DNA of 64,000 nt from Taudactylus pleione (GCA_031769625.1 JAUIMM010000113.1:14418501-14482500); one strand, 5' to 3'; counted from the first letter of the stretch, positions 1 through 10,127 are shown. Made by a program: numbers and translations. Notes: a model not told the origin generated them from the letters alone.

Positions 1-259
1 ATTGAATCGAGCCATTTCCGCAGTGCCATACAGGGTATACATATAGTAACATGACATAGCACTGGTACAGTACATGTTAAATTACGTCATTGGACAGTAC
101 AGGGCAGTAAATTGACACACTAGATAGGACGCAGTCCAGAGACACAGGTTGGGTGGGTATCTTGGCAGTCATGTGGAGGTGGGTTAAAAGGTGAGGAAGT
201 CTGTTCATACCTCAATGAGACTGTACCCAGTGAAGGGCGAGCACACAGACTCAGAGTTG

Positions 260-613
260 CTAAAAGGGACAAGGGTGACTATTTACCATTACAAACTTGC
301 ACCATAATTCCTGTAAAACACCCGCTTTTGCGGTATGTTTGCAAATATTAAGTATCCCCCTAGATGTATTATGGAGGGATCTTCAATATCTGCTGCGGTC
401 CCCACCAATTCTAAAAACAGCCTCAGCCCCCATTCTATGCGGGTTGCAAAGCTGTCAGATGTACCAAGCTCTGGAATCCTTTTGGAGCCCCTGTCCCTGC
501 ATGAGCTTTTTAATACATTTGTCTGGTATTATCGCATACTGCATGGCTATCATGGGTGCTGATACCGCGCCTAGATCGCATTGAAATATTTGATTATTGA
601 TAAATGGGCCCCT
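260..613. mobile_element. MITE with GGGGCCCATTTATC end (partial)
   Basis: The right end reads GATAAATGGGCCCCT. Internal phrases (GCAAATATTAAGTATC, then AAAGCTGTCAGATGTACC) have close matches at 23934-24050 inside another element of this family. The left end is poorly preserved. The 95- and 75-codon open frames here lie inside the repeat and show no family similarity. Confidence 0.5.
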
Positions 614-1326
614 AGGAGACCGGAGCACTGGAAGCAAGGACAGTGCTGGGGAGGAACATGAGGATGGAGGGCCCTGCCTTTGACAGCTTTCCTGCTACTA
701 ATTGATATTTATGGATTTCCAAGAGTCTCCAGCATAGTTGTGCTTGAAAACTGTCCCTGAATTTTTTTACTTTTTTTTGCCACCAAAAATGGCAAGCCGA
801 TTCAGACGCTATTGAAAACATCATGCTAAATAATTGATTTAGGGCTTTTTTACGCTCGTCCTATGGGGAAATAAGTCTGTTGTGCTTTTCTGTCATCCTG
901 GAATAAATATACTGTAAATAATAACCTTGTAGCACAATCTGCAGGTAAAAATTTTTACTTTGGTGGTGTGAAGCATAGTCCACATATTTGTAGTAGAACA
1001 TTGTTATATCACGGCTGATTTGTCTAATGGTATTTTACCCGAACAGAGAGAAAATGTCTTTGTGTAATGTAGTATAAAAGAAATGGATATTAAAATGTTT
1101 AATATTTCTTTGGATGGCTAAAGTCATGGTTTCAGAATTTTACAGGAATGTTTCCTGAGACAATATATTTCAGACTGGGAACATTTAGTACTGCAACACT
1201 TTGTAACTTTACAATTTACCATGCATGCCTAAATGTTTTTATTTTTCTATTTTTTCCTATATATTTTTTTTATTTTTTTGTTGAAAACTTTTTTTTCTCT
1301 TTTAGAGGAATCTGAACAATTCTAAA
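614..1326. other. AT-rich non-coding stretch
   Basis: No gene or clear repeat boundary is seen. There are several poly-T runs (about 1235-1300) and otherwise unstructured sequence. Confidence 0.5.
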
Positions 1327-1562
1327 TTGGGAACACTCTGATATATTGTGCGATGCAAATGTAGTTCTGGCACGGATCGGAATGATATACAATAGTCGTT
1401 CATCGTATCGTCCCATCTGCTGTGCTGCACCTCACATGGGACGAGGCAATGAACGACACGATGCTCTTACATGCAGTACATCGCGCCGTCGTAATCCGCG
1501 TTGTGCAATGTGTATGGGGGGCGTGATGTATCGTTACATTACATCTTACCATTGGCTGGGTT

Positions 1563-2558
1563 CAGGGGCGTAAGTTCATCAGTCGCCCAGAGGCAAGTTA
1601 CAGTTTGGCACCCCCCCATTAAAAAAATATATACCCACGCAATAACATCTAGAAAGAATATATAAAGAAGATTCTATGGGGTCTAGAGGTGTATGATAAT
1701 TTACATATCCGGTATAACTGTATGTACCTTTATTTATTATTAATTTATTACCAGTTTTTTATATAGCGCACACATATTCCGCGGAAACCCATGCAAGCAC
1801 AGGGAAAATATACAAACTCCACACAGTTAGGGCCGTAGTGGGAATTGAACCCACAACCTCAATGCTGTGTGTCAGTAATGCTAACCATTACACTGTCTGT
1901 GCTACCAAGCCCCACGGTCATGCAGAGTCAAGACCCAGGTATAGTTCTCCTAATGTTAGTGCATCGGTACATAAATAAAATATATATGTAATATTCACAA
2001 TTCATACATGAGGCATCTGATGCACAGCAGGACACCGATGTGCGTTTCGCTGTGGCTTTTAGCCTTGGCAGCGCTGAATCAGACACAGACACTCAAATAC
2101 AATTATGCCTAATATGTACATTTTTGTTCCAGGGCTCCAGGTACGCTGTGTGACCACGTTTGGTGAGTCAGAGTCACAGACTTGCTGACTTTGCAGCAGC
2201 ATATGCTGGTGAGCCGCTGATAGTTGTTATGCATAATAGCGGTTACCAGTGTGTGGCTCTCTGTAACGGTGGTCCCTGGAATAGGTCTCTCGTGTCCCAG
2301 CTCACTGTCCAGCAGCAGTGGCGGGTGCACCGTCACTTACTGCAGTGCAGGCTGAGGGGTATCAGACTGGAACCTTCCTGTCCCCTTTTGCAGGTGTTAG
2401 CGGGGCTCCCGGGACAGGCTGAATCAACGCTGCAGCAGCTGCGTTGCTGCAGTGGAAGATCAGCGGTCACACCCTATCTCTTCTGTGAATCACACTTTGC
2501 TACCGGACATGCTATAGATGGAGGAGCTCCTCCATTGTGTCTGGGAGTTACACCCCTG
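1563..2558. mobile_element. Non-autonomous hAT element, 996 bp
   Basis: The left end is CAGGGGCGTAAGTTC and the right end, reverse complemented, is CAGGGGTGTAACTCC. Flanking 8-mers are GCTGGGTT (1555-1562) and GCTGGGTC (2559-2566), a 7/8 match, which fits the 8-bp duplication of hAT transposons. The interior holds a SINE (1735-1915). The 139-codon plus-strand frame at 2160-2579 runs through the right end of this element and is not transposase-like. I see no hAT transposase or BED finger. Confidence 0.8.
1735..1915 (-). repeat. tRNA-derived SINE
   Basis: On the minus strand there is a tRNA-like head with an A-box-like stretch (GTAGCACAGACAGTG), the motif AATGGTTAGCATT, and a B-box match GGGTTCAATTCCC. 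It is followed by a body reading CTGTGTGGAGTTTG and then TGCATGGGTTTCC, which I recognise from widespread fish and amphibian SINE-type repeats. No clear A-tail or target duplication is visible. It lies within the hAT at 1563-2558. The internal pol III promoter is probably degenerate. Confidence 0.7.
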
Positions 2559-2878
2559 GCTGGGTCACACATCGTATAGTGTGTACCCAGCCTAATGCAA
2601 GACTGCATCATTGTAACTGACTTTCCTGTGTAGTATTATATTGTTGATCATCAAACCCTTCCTCCTTTACAAATCCCTTTTATTTTTGTTTGTTATGGCT
2701 TTGAAATATAACCATTGTGTCTTTAAAAATGTTAATGCAGGAAATTTACTAAGGAGCAGTTTTGAATGTGGTTTGCAGGTGCCCCACACCGATTGTGGGT
2801 CCCAGAGCCAAATGTACGGGCATCTATGTGCATTCTGGTGCTTAGTGCCACAAGTGTTCACCAGAAATGTTGTCCTCA

Positions 2879-3965
2879 TCTATACTAATATAATAAGAAC
2901 GTTGTGTCAGTCTGTTTGCTCCAAGTTGGCGCAAAAACTGCAGAACCAATTTTCATGAAAACTTCAAAATTTTGTAGTGTAAACTCCCTAGGAATAACCC
3001 TACACTTTTTCATCTCGATCCATCAAGTTAAAGCTGAGCAATAACAAAAACAAAATTTATTACCCTCATCAATGCAAGAGATAGGTGTGGCACCATGTGA
3101 GCGGCCGGTAAGGGGTGGGGGGGGGAGAGATGCTTTGGGTCCGCGTTCACTAGAATAGGATAGGTTACATAGAAGTCTGTGCACAGGGCACACAGTGACA
3201 TTGGTATGAGTGGTGGATGAATAGGATAGGTTACATAGCAGTCTGTGCACAGGGCACACAGTGACATTGGTGTGAGTGGTGGGTGAATAGGATAGGCTAC
3301 ATAGCAGTCTGTGCACAGGGCACACAGTGACATTGGTGTGAGTGGTGGGTGAATAGGATAGGCTACATAGCAGTCTGTGCACAGGGCACACAGTGACATT
3401 GGTGTGAGAGGTGGGTGAATAGGATAGGCTACATAGCAGTCTGTGCACAGGGCACACAGTGACATTGGTGTGAGAGGTGGGTGAATAGGATAGGCTACAT
3501 AGCAGTCTGTGCACTGGGCACACAGTGACATTGGTGTGAGTGGTGGGTGAATAGGATAGGCTACATAGCAGTCTGTGCACAGGGCACACAGTGACATTGG
3601 TGTGAGAGGTGGGTGAATAGGATAGGCTACATAGCAGTCTGTGCACAGGGCACACAGTGACATTGGTGTGAGAGGTGGGTGAATAGGATAGGCTACATAG
3701 CAGTCTGTGCACAGGGCACACAGTGACATTGGTGTGAGTGGTGGGTGAATAGGATAGGCTACATAGCTGTCTGTGCACAGGGTACACAGTGACATTGATG
3801 TGAAGGCGCTACTGCCACCAGTCTGTATAGCGCTGCTGGTCACGTGGGCCCCTCCCACAACAGGGCCCCTATGCAAAGCAATACAACTAGAAGCCCCATA
3901 ATTTTTTTTTTTTTTTAATTGGTAGAAGCGATTTCATTGTGGGTGAAGCCGCGGGCAATAGCTAA
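2879..3965 (+). mobile_element. Non-autonomous Helitron, copy 1
   Basis: The 5' end starts TCTATACTAATATAA directly after an A. The 3' end is a short GC-rich hairpin followed by CAATAGCTAA and then a T. This matches Helitron structure: 5' TC, 3' CTRR, insertion between A and T, no terminal inverted repeats. The copy at 30016-31578 begins with the same 15 bases and ends in CTAG followed by T. The two share about 250 bp on the left (including ATCCATCAAGTTAAAGCTGA) and about 120 bp on the right (including AGTCTGTATAGCGCTGCTGG). The middle is a 66-bp minisatellite. No Rep/helicase coding sequence is present, so it would have depended on an autonomous partner. Confidence 0.8.
3153..3805. repeat. 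66-bp minisatellite, about 10 units, inside Helitron copy 1
   Basis: Units start with GAATAGGATAGG at 3153, 3219, 3285, 3351, 3417, 3483, 3549, 3615, 3681 and 3747, exactly 66 bp apart. They differ by only a few substitutions, for example GTGAGTGG versus GTGAGAGG. Since 66 is a multiple of three and the unit lacks stops in two minus-strand frames, it yields artificial open frames of 254 and 282 codons (3023-3876) with a 22-residue period. I do not treat these as genes. Confidence 0.95.
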
Positions 3966-4603
3966 TTATGATAAAAGCTAGAAAAAGCTAAAGTCAAAAT
4001 GTTTTAGCGCCATAAGCATGGCTACAGTTTAAAGATTAGAAGGAAGGAAGATAGTTAAAACAAAGATAGTATAAGGAAGAAAAGTATAAAGAATGAGAGA
4101 ATTCCCGCTCTGATTAAATGGCTAAAAAATATATGTATTTATTCTATAGCAAAGTATTCATAAAATTGTTTAACAAATAACAATAAATACCAGGTACCCG
4201 GAGAAGTATAAACAACAATTTATAATAAAAAGCACAATTGCAATCAGTGATAAAAATAGTATATAATGTGTCTGTGTGTATATATTCACACAACACACAA
4301 GGTGCATCTGCTTGTGATGCAAAGAATTAAGCCTAACCAGCTTAGATAATGTCCAGGGACCTGTAATCCTTTTAAAACAGAAAATAGCATATATACGAAC
4401 TTCTGTCTCCTGCTACAATGTTACCCATTAGTCAAATGGCTGAAGTATGTTCCATAAATAATAGGATCGGTTATTCCATTTAAACGTGATGTTGGTCCAT
4501 CTCCTGTAATATGGAGTGAGGTGGAAAGACCTTAACACTGACTGGCGTTACCTGGTCTTTTCTTTTTCTAGCGGAGGCCAGATTCCCCGTTTCTTCGTCG
4601 CCG

Positions 4604-4822
4604 CCTGTGCTCTGGTGTGTAGCACCTCGGGGTCCTTATGCTGCACGCTCTGCGCTGCCTGTGCTCTGGTGTGTAGCACCTCGCCATCCTTATGCTGCAC
4701 GCTCTGCGCTGCCTGTGCTCTGGTGTCTAGCACCTCAGCGTCCTTATGCTGCACGCTCTGCGCTGCCTGTGCTCTGGTGTCTAGCACCTCGGCATCCTTA
4801 TGCTGCACGCTCTGCACCTGGT
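4604..4822. repeat. 54-bp minisatellite, left arm (about 4 units)
   Basis: The unit contains GTGCTCTGGTGTGTAGCACC followed by a CTTATGCTGCACGCTCTGCG stretch. About four copies lie in the left arm of the fold-back element, with slight variants (GTGTGTAGC or GTGTCTAGC). Open frames of 110, 94 and 86 codons here are by-products of the 18-codon period. Confidence 0.95.
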
Positions 4823-4944
4823 GTCTCCGCACTGTCCCGACTGCTTAGATGTCCGTGGAGCAAATAGAGGCAGCTTCTGGTCTGGCTGGTGCAGCCAATT
4901 TAAATGAACCCCTGCAGTCGGGACAGTGCGGAGACACCAGGCGC

Positions 4945-5325
4945 AGAGAGTGCAGCGTAAGGACCCCGAGGTGCTACACACCAGAGCACAGGCAGCGCAG
5001 AGCGTGCAGCATAAGGACCCCGAGGTGCTACACACCAGAGCACAGGCAGCGCAGAGCGTGCAGCATAAGGACGGCGAGGCGCTACACACCAGAGCACAGG
5101 CAGCGCAGAGCGTGCAGCAGAAGGACGGCGAGGTGCTACACACCAGAGCACAGGCAGCGCAGAGCATGCAGCATAAGGACGGCGAGGTGCTACACACCAG
5201 AGCACAGGCAGCGCAGAGCGTGCAGCATAAGGACCCCGAGGTGCTACACACCAGAGCACAGACAGCGCAGAGCGTGCAGCATAAGGACGCCGAGGTGCTA
5301 CACACCAGAGCAGAGGCAGCGACGA
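4945..5325. repeat. 54-bp minisatellite, right arm (about 7 units)
   Basis: This is the inverted counterpart of the array at 4604-4822, with about seven copies instead of four. The arms have therefore changed copy number independently. The frames of 207, 167, 148 and 119 codons over this interval are repeat artefacts. Confidence 0.95.
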
Positions 5326-6149
5326 AGAAACGGGGAATCTGGCCTCCGCTAGAAAAAGAAAAGACCAGGTAACGCCAGTCAGTGTTAAGGTCTTTCCACC
5401 TCACTCCATATTACAGGAGATGGACCAACATCACATATAAATGGAATAACCGATCCTATTATTTATGGAACATACTTCAGCCATTTGGCTAATGGGTAAC
5501 ATTGTAGCAGGAGACAGAAGTTCGTATATATGCTATTTTCTGTTTTAAAAGGATTACAGGTCCCTGGACATTATCTAAGCTGGTTAGGCTTAATTCTTTG
5601 CATCACAAGCAGATGCACCTTGTGTGTTGTGTGAATATATACACACAGACACATTATATACTATTTTTATCACTGATTGCAATTGTGCTTTTTATTATAA
5701 ATTGTTGTTTATACATCTCCGGGTACCTGGTATTTATTGTTATTTGTGAAACAATTTTATGAATACTTTGCTATAGAATAAATACATATATTTTTTAGCC
5801 ATTTAATCAGAGCGGGAATTCTCTCATTCTTTATACTTTTCTTCCTCTTACTATCTTTGTTTTAACGATCTTCCTTCCTTCTAATCTTAAAATGTTTTAG
5901 CGCCATAAGCATGGCTATAGTTTAGGCTTTAGCTTTTTCTAGCTTTTATCCTGTTAACTGGGAAGGGATCCAGGTTGCTTAAACGGCTGCTGAACATTTA
6001 ACTGCTTACCCCAAAAGGTCTTGCGCAGATAGTCTCATTTGTAATAGCTAATTATGAACTAAGTATTGCAATCATAAATTGATATTGCCCCTGTAATACT
6101 ATAATATATTTATATTGTCCTTATAATAAATATACTGTATGTGCTCACC

Positions 6150-6650
6150 ACTCCTGCGCTGCTCCTGAGGTGGGTCTCCGAGCCAGAGATCCGATTCACT
6201 TCAATATAGCTGGCTGCATCCCGCACCTGCAATCGCCAGCCTCAGTCTCCAAGCGGTTCTACGGCATTGCTGCTGCCTGTCAGTATTGGCTTAGTTCAGA
6301 TACATCTTCTGCCGCCAGCTCCAGCCTCCCGACCGCCTCCAGCACTTGTATTGCAGCTCCACCTGGGTCCATCTCCAGGTCTCAGTCACTCAGCTGCCGG
6401 ATCCTGTCACACCGTGGGGTTTATTATACACAGTCACTGCCTGCAAACTCTCCCTTCAGAGGGCGTCTTCAGCTCAGCCCAGCTCCAGCAGTGCGGCTCA
6501 TTCACTTGGCAGCCGCACCAGCACTGGCTTCCTGCCTGCCCTTTCCTACCAACCTCTAACGGCCAGAGCAACGGCTTTTATCAGCTCCTGCAGTGTGAGC
6601 CCCTTTCCTTCCCGCCGGGGCCGTGAGACACGCACAGCTGGCGTGTGGCC
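6150..6650. other. GC-rich block of unknown nature
   Basis: A locally GC-rich stretch, rich in CAGC/CTCC motifs, has overlapping open frames of 129, 119 and 131 codons on the plus strand. The translations are Ser/Pro/Leu-rich and low in complexity, with no domain I recognise. It stands out against AT-rich flanks and could be part of a retroelement leader or a decayed CpG-rich repeat. I would not call a gene. Confidence 0.3.
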
Positions 6651-7324
6651 ATCCAGAACCTTCCCTAACACCAACATAGGAGATATGTGGTCAGAACCCC
6701 TGTGGAAAAAACATATGACCCCTAAGTGGACACCACCATAGTCCTATATATTATATAGTAATATAATACTTTTTATATTGGTTCCTTTTTCAAATAATAC
6801 TTAAGATTGGATACTTCATAAATAAATTATTATTGCCCCAATAATTAGCATGCTATTTGATTAAATCCGCCCAACAGAACCACATCTAAACAAGACCTGT
6901 AATGCCAGAATCTGAAAGATTGGGTGCAACAGTACATTAAAATATATATTTTTTTTCTTTTTAGTGCATCACCTGTCCTTGAGTGAGCCAACACTCAGTC
7001 TGTGACCTTTGTAGTAGGTATCTTTTAAAATATCAATGAAATATAATCCCTTTTAAGTATGACTATATCACAAAACAAAACAAAAAAATATAATAATTGA
7101 ATTGCTAGTTTGTAGCTCCATAAAGCTGGCAATAATAGTTCTCATCATTGCTACTGGTGGTGAAGCCCGTACGTAAATCTGTTTCTACTTTCACAAATAT
7201 CGTTATCCATGCAATAAAGTAAGCAACTTTCAAATTGAATGGACTGAATAGATAAACACCAAAGACTATTGCTTGCATTTGTTTGGCAAAACTTCCTTTA
7301 AAATGTTCTACAAAACCAAACGCC
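6651..7324. other. AT-rich non-coding stretch
   Basis: No gene, tandem repeat or inverted repeat was recognised. Confidence 0.5.
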
Positions 7325-7479
7325 TAGGGATCAATTCAATTAGTGACGATTCCATCATTGTGCCTTTGGAACACCTGAGACATCACCCTATATCGCCCCT
7401 AAATTGTCCCTAATTTGTGGCAAAACGTGCACTGCTCATCGCCCTACCTAGCACAAGCAACTTAATTGAACTGACCCCA
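7325..7479. mobile_element. Short MITE-like inverted repeat
   Basis: The ends read TAGGGATCAATTCAATTAG and, at the right, CTTAATTGAACTGACCCC, which are imperfect inverted copies. The body is 155 bp and non-coding. The superfamily is unknown and no clear duplication is visible. Confidence 0.5.
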
Positions 7480-7679
7480 TTGACCCTGATTTGGAGTGAG
7501 CCCGCACATAGGCATCAATCTGTTAATTAAACTATTTAATTGGAAATTTGTCCCATTTTACTAATTAAATACTATTTTTTTTTTTTTTTCATAAGAGAAA
7601 CATTACATATATGGAAGTCACTATCAAGTTAATGTTTAACGTTGCCATTATGATGAGAAGGAATCAGTATGTTATACAG

Positions 7680-8000
7680 CCGGACGTCAGCCCGGCGGAT
7701 GAAATACAGATGCCGGAAGGCCGGCAGATGAAGATCCCGATGTGGAAGGCAAGTAGGCTACTCCTAACCCTCCCACCCCCCCACCCCTTCTCATACCTAA
7801 CCTCCCCCCTCAGTGCTTAACCCTAACCCCACCCCCTTCCCGTTGCCTAACTCCAACCCTCCCGGGGGGTGCCTAACCCGAACACCGCCCCCTCCCCCCC
7901 TCCTGCGCGGCTCTCTGCGCCCGGATTACCTATGATCGGGATTTCGGCGTAGGGCTAATGATAGTCGTCGGTATTTAGACGCCTATCATTAGTCCCATGG
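7680..8000. mobile_element. MITE of the CCCGGC / CCTAACCC family, copy 1
   Basis: The left part has GTCAGCCCGGCGGATG and GGCCGGCAGATGAAGATCCC. The centre is C-rich with recurring CCTAACC motifs. The right part has a hairpin built on CTAATGATAG and CCTATCATTAGTCCC. The copy at 21517-21910 has the same order of parts. No coding capacity is seen. Relatives with the G-rich strand on top are at 14560-14840 and 36715-37025. Confidence 0.6.
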
Positions 8001-8156
8001 GGGGATTTCACTGACTACATACTGGTGAGAATGATCTGCACACTATATTACACCCGACTATTAGTATAGCTCCAGGTAGTGGTTGATCATTAAATTGCAT
8101 ATTGGGTAAAAACCTATTGATATATTAATTAAATAAAATTTTGAGTGTGCATATAA

Positions 8157-8552
8157 TACCTCCACCAAAAACACGGGTCCAACCTGGGTTTTCAGACATG
8201 GGTACAACCCAGGTCAGACTCCGTTTACACAGCACCATCGATCTGGGTTATTCTCAGGTCAGCCCCGTTCACACTGAACCTGGCTCTGCCCTGCTAAACT
8301 TGTGAGGTCATAAAGTGGGAGGTGACTACTCCACAACCACCAATTGGCTCATTTTAGGCATGACCCAGGTCGGATAACACGTGTTGCGCCGTTTACACTG
8401 CACCATTACCCAGGTCCATTCTGGGTCCGACCGTGGTAGCTACTTGGGTTGGATTGCCAGGTCACTTGACCCGGGTTATTTTTCAGGGACCTTTTTACAC
8501 TGAGCTACGACCCAGCAATAACCCAGGTTTTTGTTCTGGTGTAAAAGGGGTA
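8157..8552 (+). mobile_element. TACC-ended MITE, copy 1
   Basis: The element starts TACCTCCACCAAAAAC and ends GTGTAAAAGGGGTA, with TAA on both sides (8154-8156 and 8553-8555). The interior is filled with inverted and direct copies of ACCCAGGT/ACCTGGGT, giving it high folding potential. A second copy in the opposite orientation lies at 56303-56714. The 3-bp TAA duplication suggests a PIF/Harbinger relationship, but no transposase is present. Confidence 0.7.
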
Positions 8553-9249
8553 TAACTGGTGCACTACGGTATAATTATATGGAAATTATTTATATTAGAG
8601 AAATGCCTGTGTGCTCATTCAGAAATGGAAAGTATTTTTATTTCCCGTAAATAGCTATTATTTATCTGTGGTAGTTATATTCTTTAATGGCAAATTTAAT
8701 ACTCAGATTAGTGAGGCTAAATATTTAAGTGTGTAATCTCTTGACTCCTCTCCCTTTCACATCTCTATAATTGTAATCTTCTGACATTTATTTTTCTAAT
8801 TACCCTAAACAAGGCGTTAGGGAGCAGCCATCTTTTCTGTCTGCGAGAGGCCATCTGAGGAAACTTAGAGTACCACAATTAAATGACACAAACCCATGAA
8901 TAAATGGCTTAACCTGTTTTACGTAGAACAGAATTACCTTTCACTGTATGCCTAATTTTATTTTTTGTCCATGTTTTTTTTTTTTTTAAATTAGAATATG
9001 CTTCTGAATTAACATGTCATAATATGGATAAATACATAATTAGTTTTATAGAACCTTGGGCATAGTTACCATTTTGTAATCTAATAATGTGCTGTATGTG
9101 TAGTTACAGTATGCAATATGGGCCTCATTTAGAAATGAGTTTTATCATAGGTGACAAGTGTAAAACACGTTGCATATGTTAAATGGTGCTGAAGCCAATC
9201 TGCTCCCAACTGTCATTTTTCAAACCGATGTGCAGTAAACTGGTTATTG
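8553..9249. other. Unique AT-rich non-coding stretch
   Basis: No repeats are recognised. Moderate complexity with homeobox-type TAATTA cores (for example TTTCTAATTACCC near 8795) makes it a possible but unproven conserved non-coding sequence. Confidence 0.35.
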
Positions 9250-9388
9250 CAGTGTTTCTCAATCCCGGTCCCCAGGACTCCAAACGGGTCACATTGGCGT
9301 ATTACCAACTGTCACATTTTTAAAGATCCACAGGTGACATGGAAAACGTTAACTTTTTGGGGTCCTCTGGACCGAGTTTGAACTGCTG
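9250..9388. mobile_element. Short hAT MITE, 139 bp
   Basis: The left end is CAGTGTTTCTCAATCCCGG and the right end, reverse complemented, is CAGCAGTTCAAACTCGG. Flanking 8-mers are GGTTATTG (9242-9249) and GATTATTG (9389-9396), a 7/8 match. CAGTGTTTCTCAA-type ends are typical of vertebrate hAT MITEs. Confidence 0.8.
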
Positions 9389-9863
9389 GATTATTGATGC
9401 ACTTTGCAGGCAGTATGGACTTGTAGGTTCTCAGTGGAGAGCACTAGATGTTTCTGGGCACAATGCAGGTCTGTTTATCAATGGCATACCAGGTGGTCAG
9501 CAGTTATGGTGCATATGGCAGTTGGCCGAGCCAGGTTCAGGATCTGTATTGCATAACTCAATGGGTATATAGGACATCTAGGACTACACGGTGGGCTGGC
9601 ATGATGCATCACCAGGGCAATTTTACTAATTTTATATAGCTGCCTTTTCGTTATATAGTAACAAAGTATAGTATAGTACGTGGACCTGTCTGTTAAGCTT
9701 CTGTGCTTTATGCTCTACAGTACAAAGAAACTTTTTGTACTGTTCTACAAAAACTCTTTTATAAGTTCTTTTTCTTGGGAAGGTATCAGTGTCCATTCAG
9801 TAGGCATTTGCCGCCGTGGATCACTCTGAGACCTAGAATAACATTGTCATAGTATATCTGGAG

Positions 9864-10119
9864 TAGGGATGTGCAGGCTCGGATAGGTTCGAGTTTGCAC
9901 GTGGAGTTCAGATTTTTCCCTCCAAAAAAACGGAACTCAGAAAGAGGCAAAACGTCATCTTGCATGGACGAACATCATCATTCCTGGACAAAAGTCCAGG
10001 AATGATGATGTTCGTCCGTGCAAGATGACGTTTTGCCTCTTTCTGAGTTCCGTTTTTTTGGAGGGAAAAATCCGAACTCCACGTGCAAACTCGAACCTAT
10101 CCGAGCCTGCACATCCCTA
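9864..10119. mobile_element. hAT fold-back MITE, near-perfect 256-bp palindrome
   Basis: The element starts TAGGGATGTGCAGGCTCGG and ends with the complement. The arms of about 125 bp match at almost every base, with the centre at CCTGGACAAAAGTCCAGG. Perfect 8-bp target duplications ATCTGGAG flank it (9856-9863 and 10120-10127). Near-identity of the arms suggests a recent insertion or arm-to-arm correction. Confidence 0.92.
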
Positions 10120-10127
10120 ATCTGGAG

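Larger units (their letters stand above)
1327..2592. mobile_element. PIF/Harbinger-like MITE, interrupted by a hAT element
   Basis: The right end, read on the minus strand, is GGCTGGGTACACACTATACG, and the left end is a diverged match (TTGGGAACACTCTGATAT). Ends with a TACACACT core resemble those of the element at 11269-11626, which has TTA duplications. The interior before position 1562 is rich in CGAT/ATCG motifs, as in that element. The body is split by the hAT at 1563-2558. The left end is degenerate, so the outer boundary is approximate. No coding capacity is visible. Confidence 0.5.
3970..5950. mobile_element. 2-kb fold-back element with long inverted arms
   Basis: The left arm (3970-4844) and right arm (4914-5950) are inverted copies around a 69-bp spacer. 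The outer ends are GATAAAAGCTAGAAAAAGCT and its complement; the inner ends are CACTGTCCCGACTGC and its complement. The right arm is longer mainly because it has more copies of the 54-bp minisatellite. One segment near the outer ends is in the same orientation in both arms (see findings). A 15-bp direct repeat flanks the region (3957-3971 and 6043-6057). No transposase is encoded. It resembles fold-back or long-TIR elements, but I cannot assign a superfamily. Confidence 0.85.

Noticed and set aside
1735..1915. Functional tRNA gene
   Set aside because: A and B box-like motifs are present, but no full cloverleaf or anticodon arm can be drawn; the attached body is SINE-like.
3153..3805. CRISPR-like array
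   Set aside because: The repeat has no unique spacers; it is a head-to-tail minisatellite in a eukaryotic Helitron.
3023..3876. Minus-strand frames of 254 and 282 codons with a 22-residue Cys-rich repeat
   Set aside because: They coincide exactly with the 66-bp minisatellite inside a Helitron, two frames are open at once, and no conserved protein family is recognisable.
4781..5404. Minus-strand 207-codon frame and plus-strand 167- and 148-codon frames
   Set aside because: They arise from the 54-bp minisatellite in the right arm of the palindrome; the same type of frame appears inverted in the left arm.
6170..6741. Plus-strand frames of 119-131 codons in a GC-rich block
   Set aside because: Low-complexity Ser/Pro/Leu composition, three overlapping frames open, no domain and no splice or promoter support.
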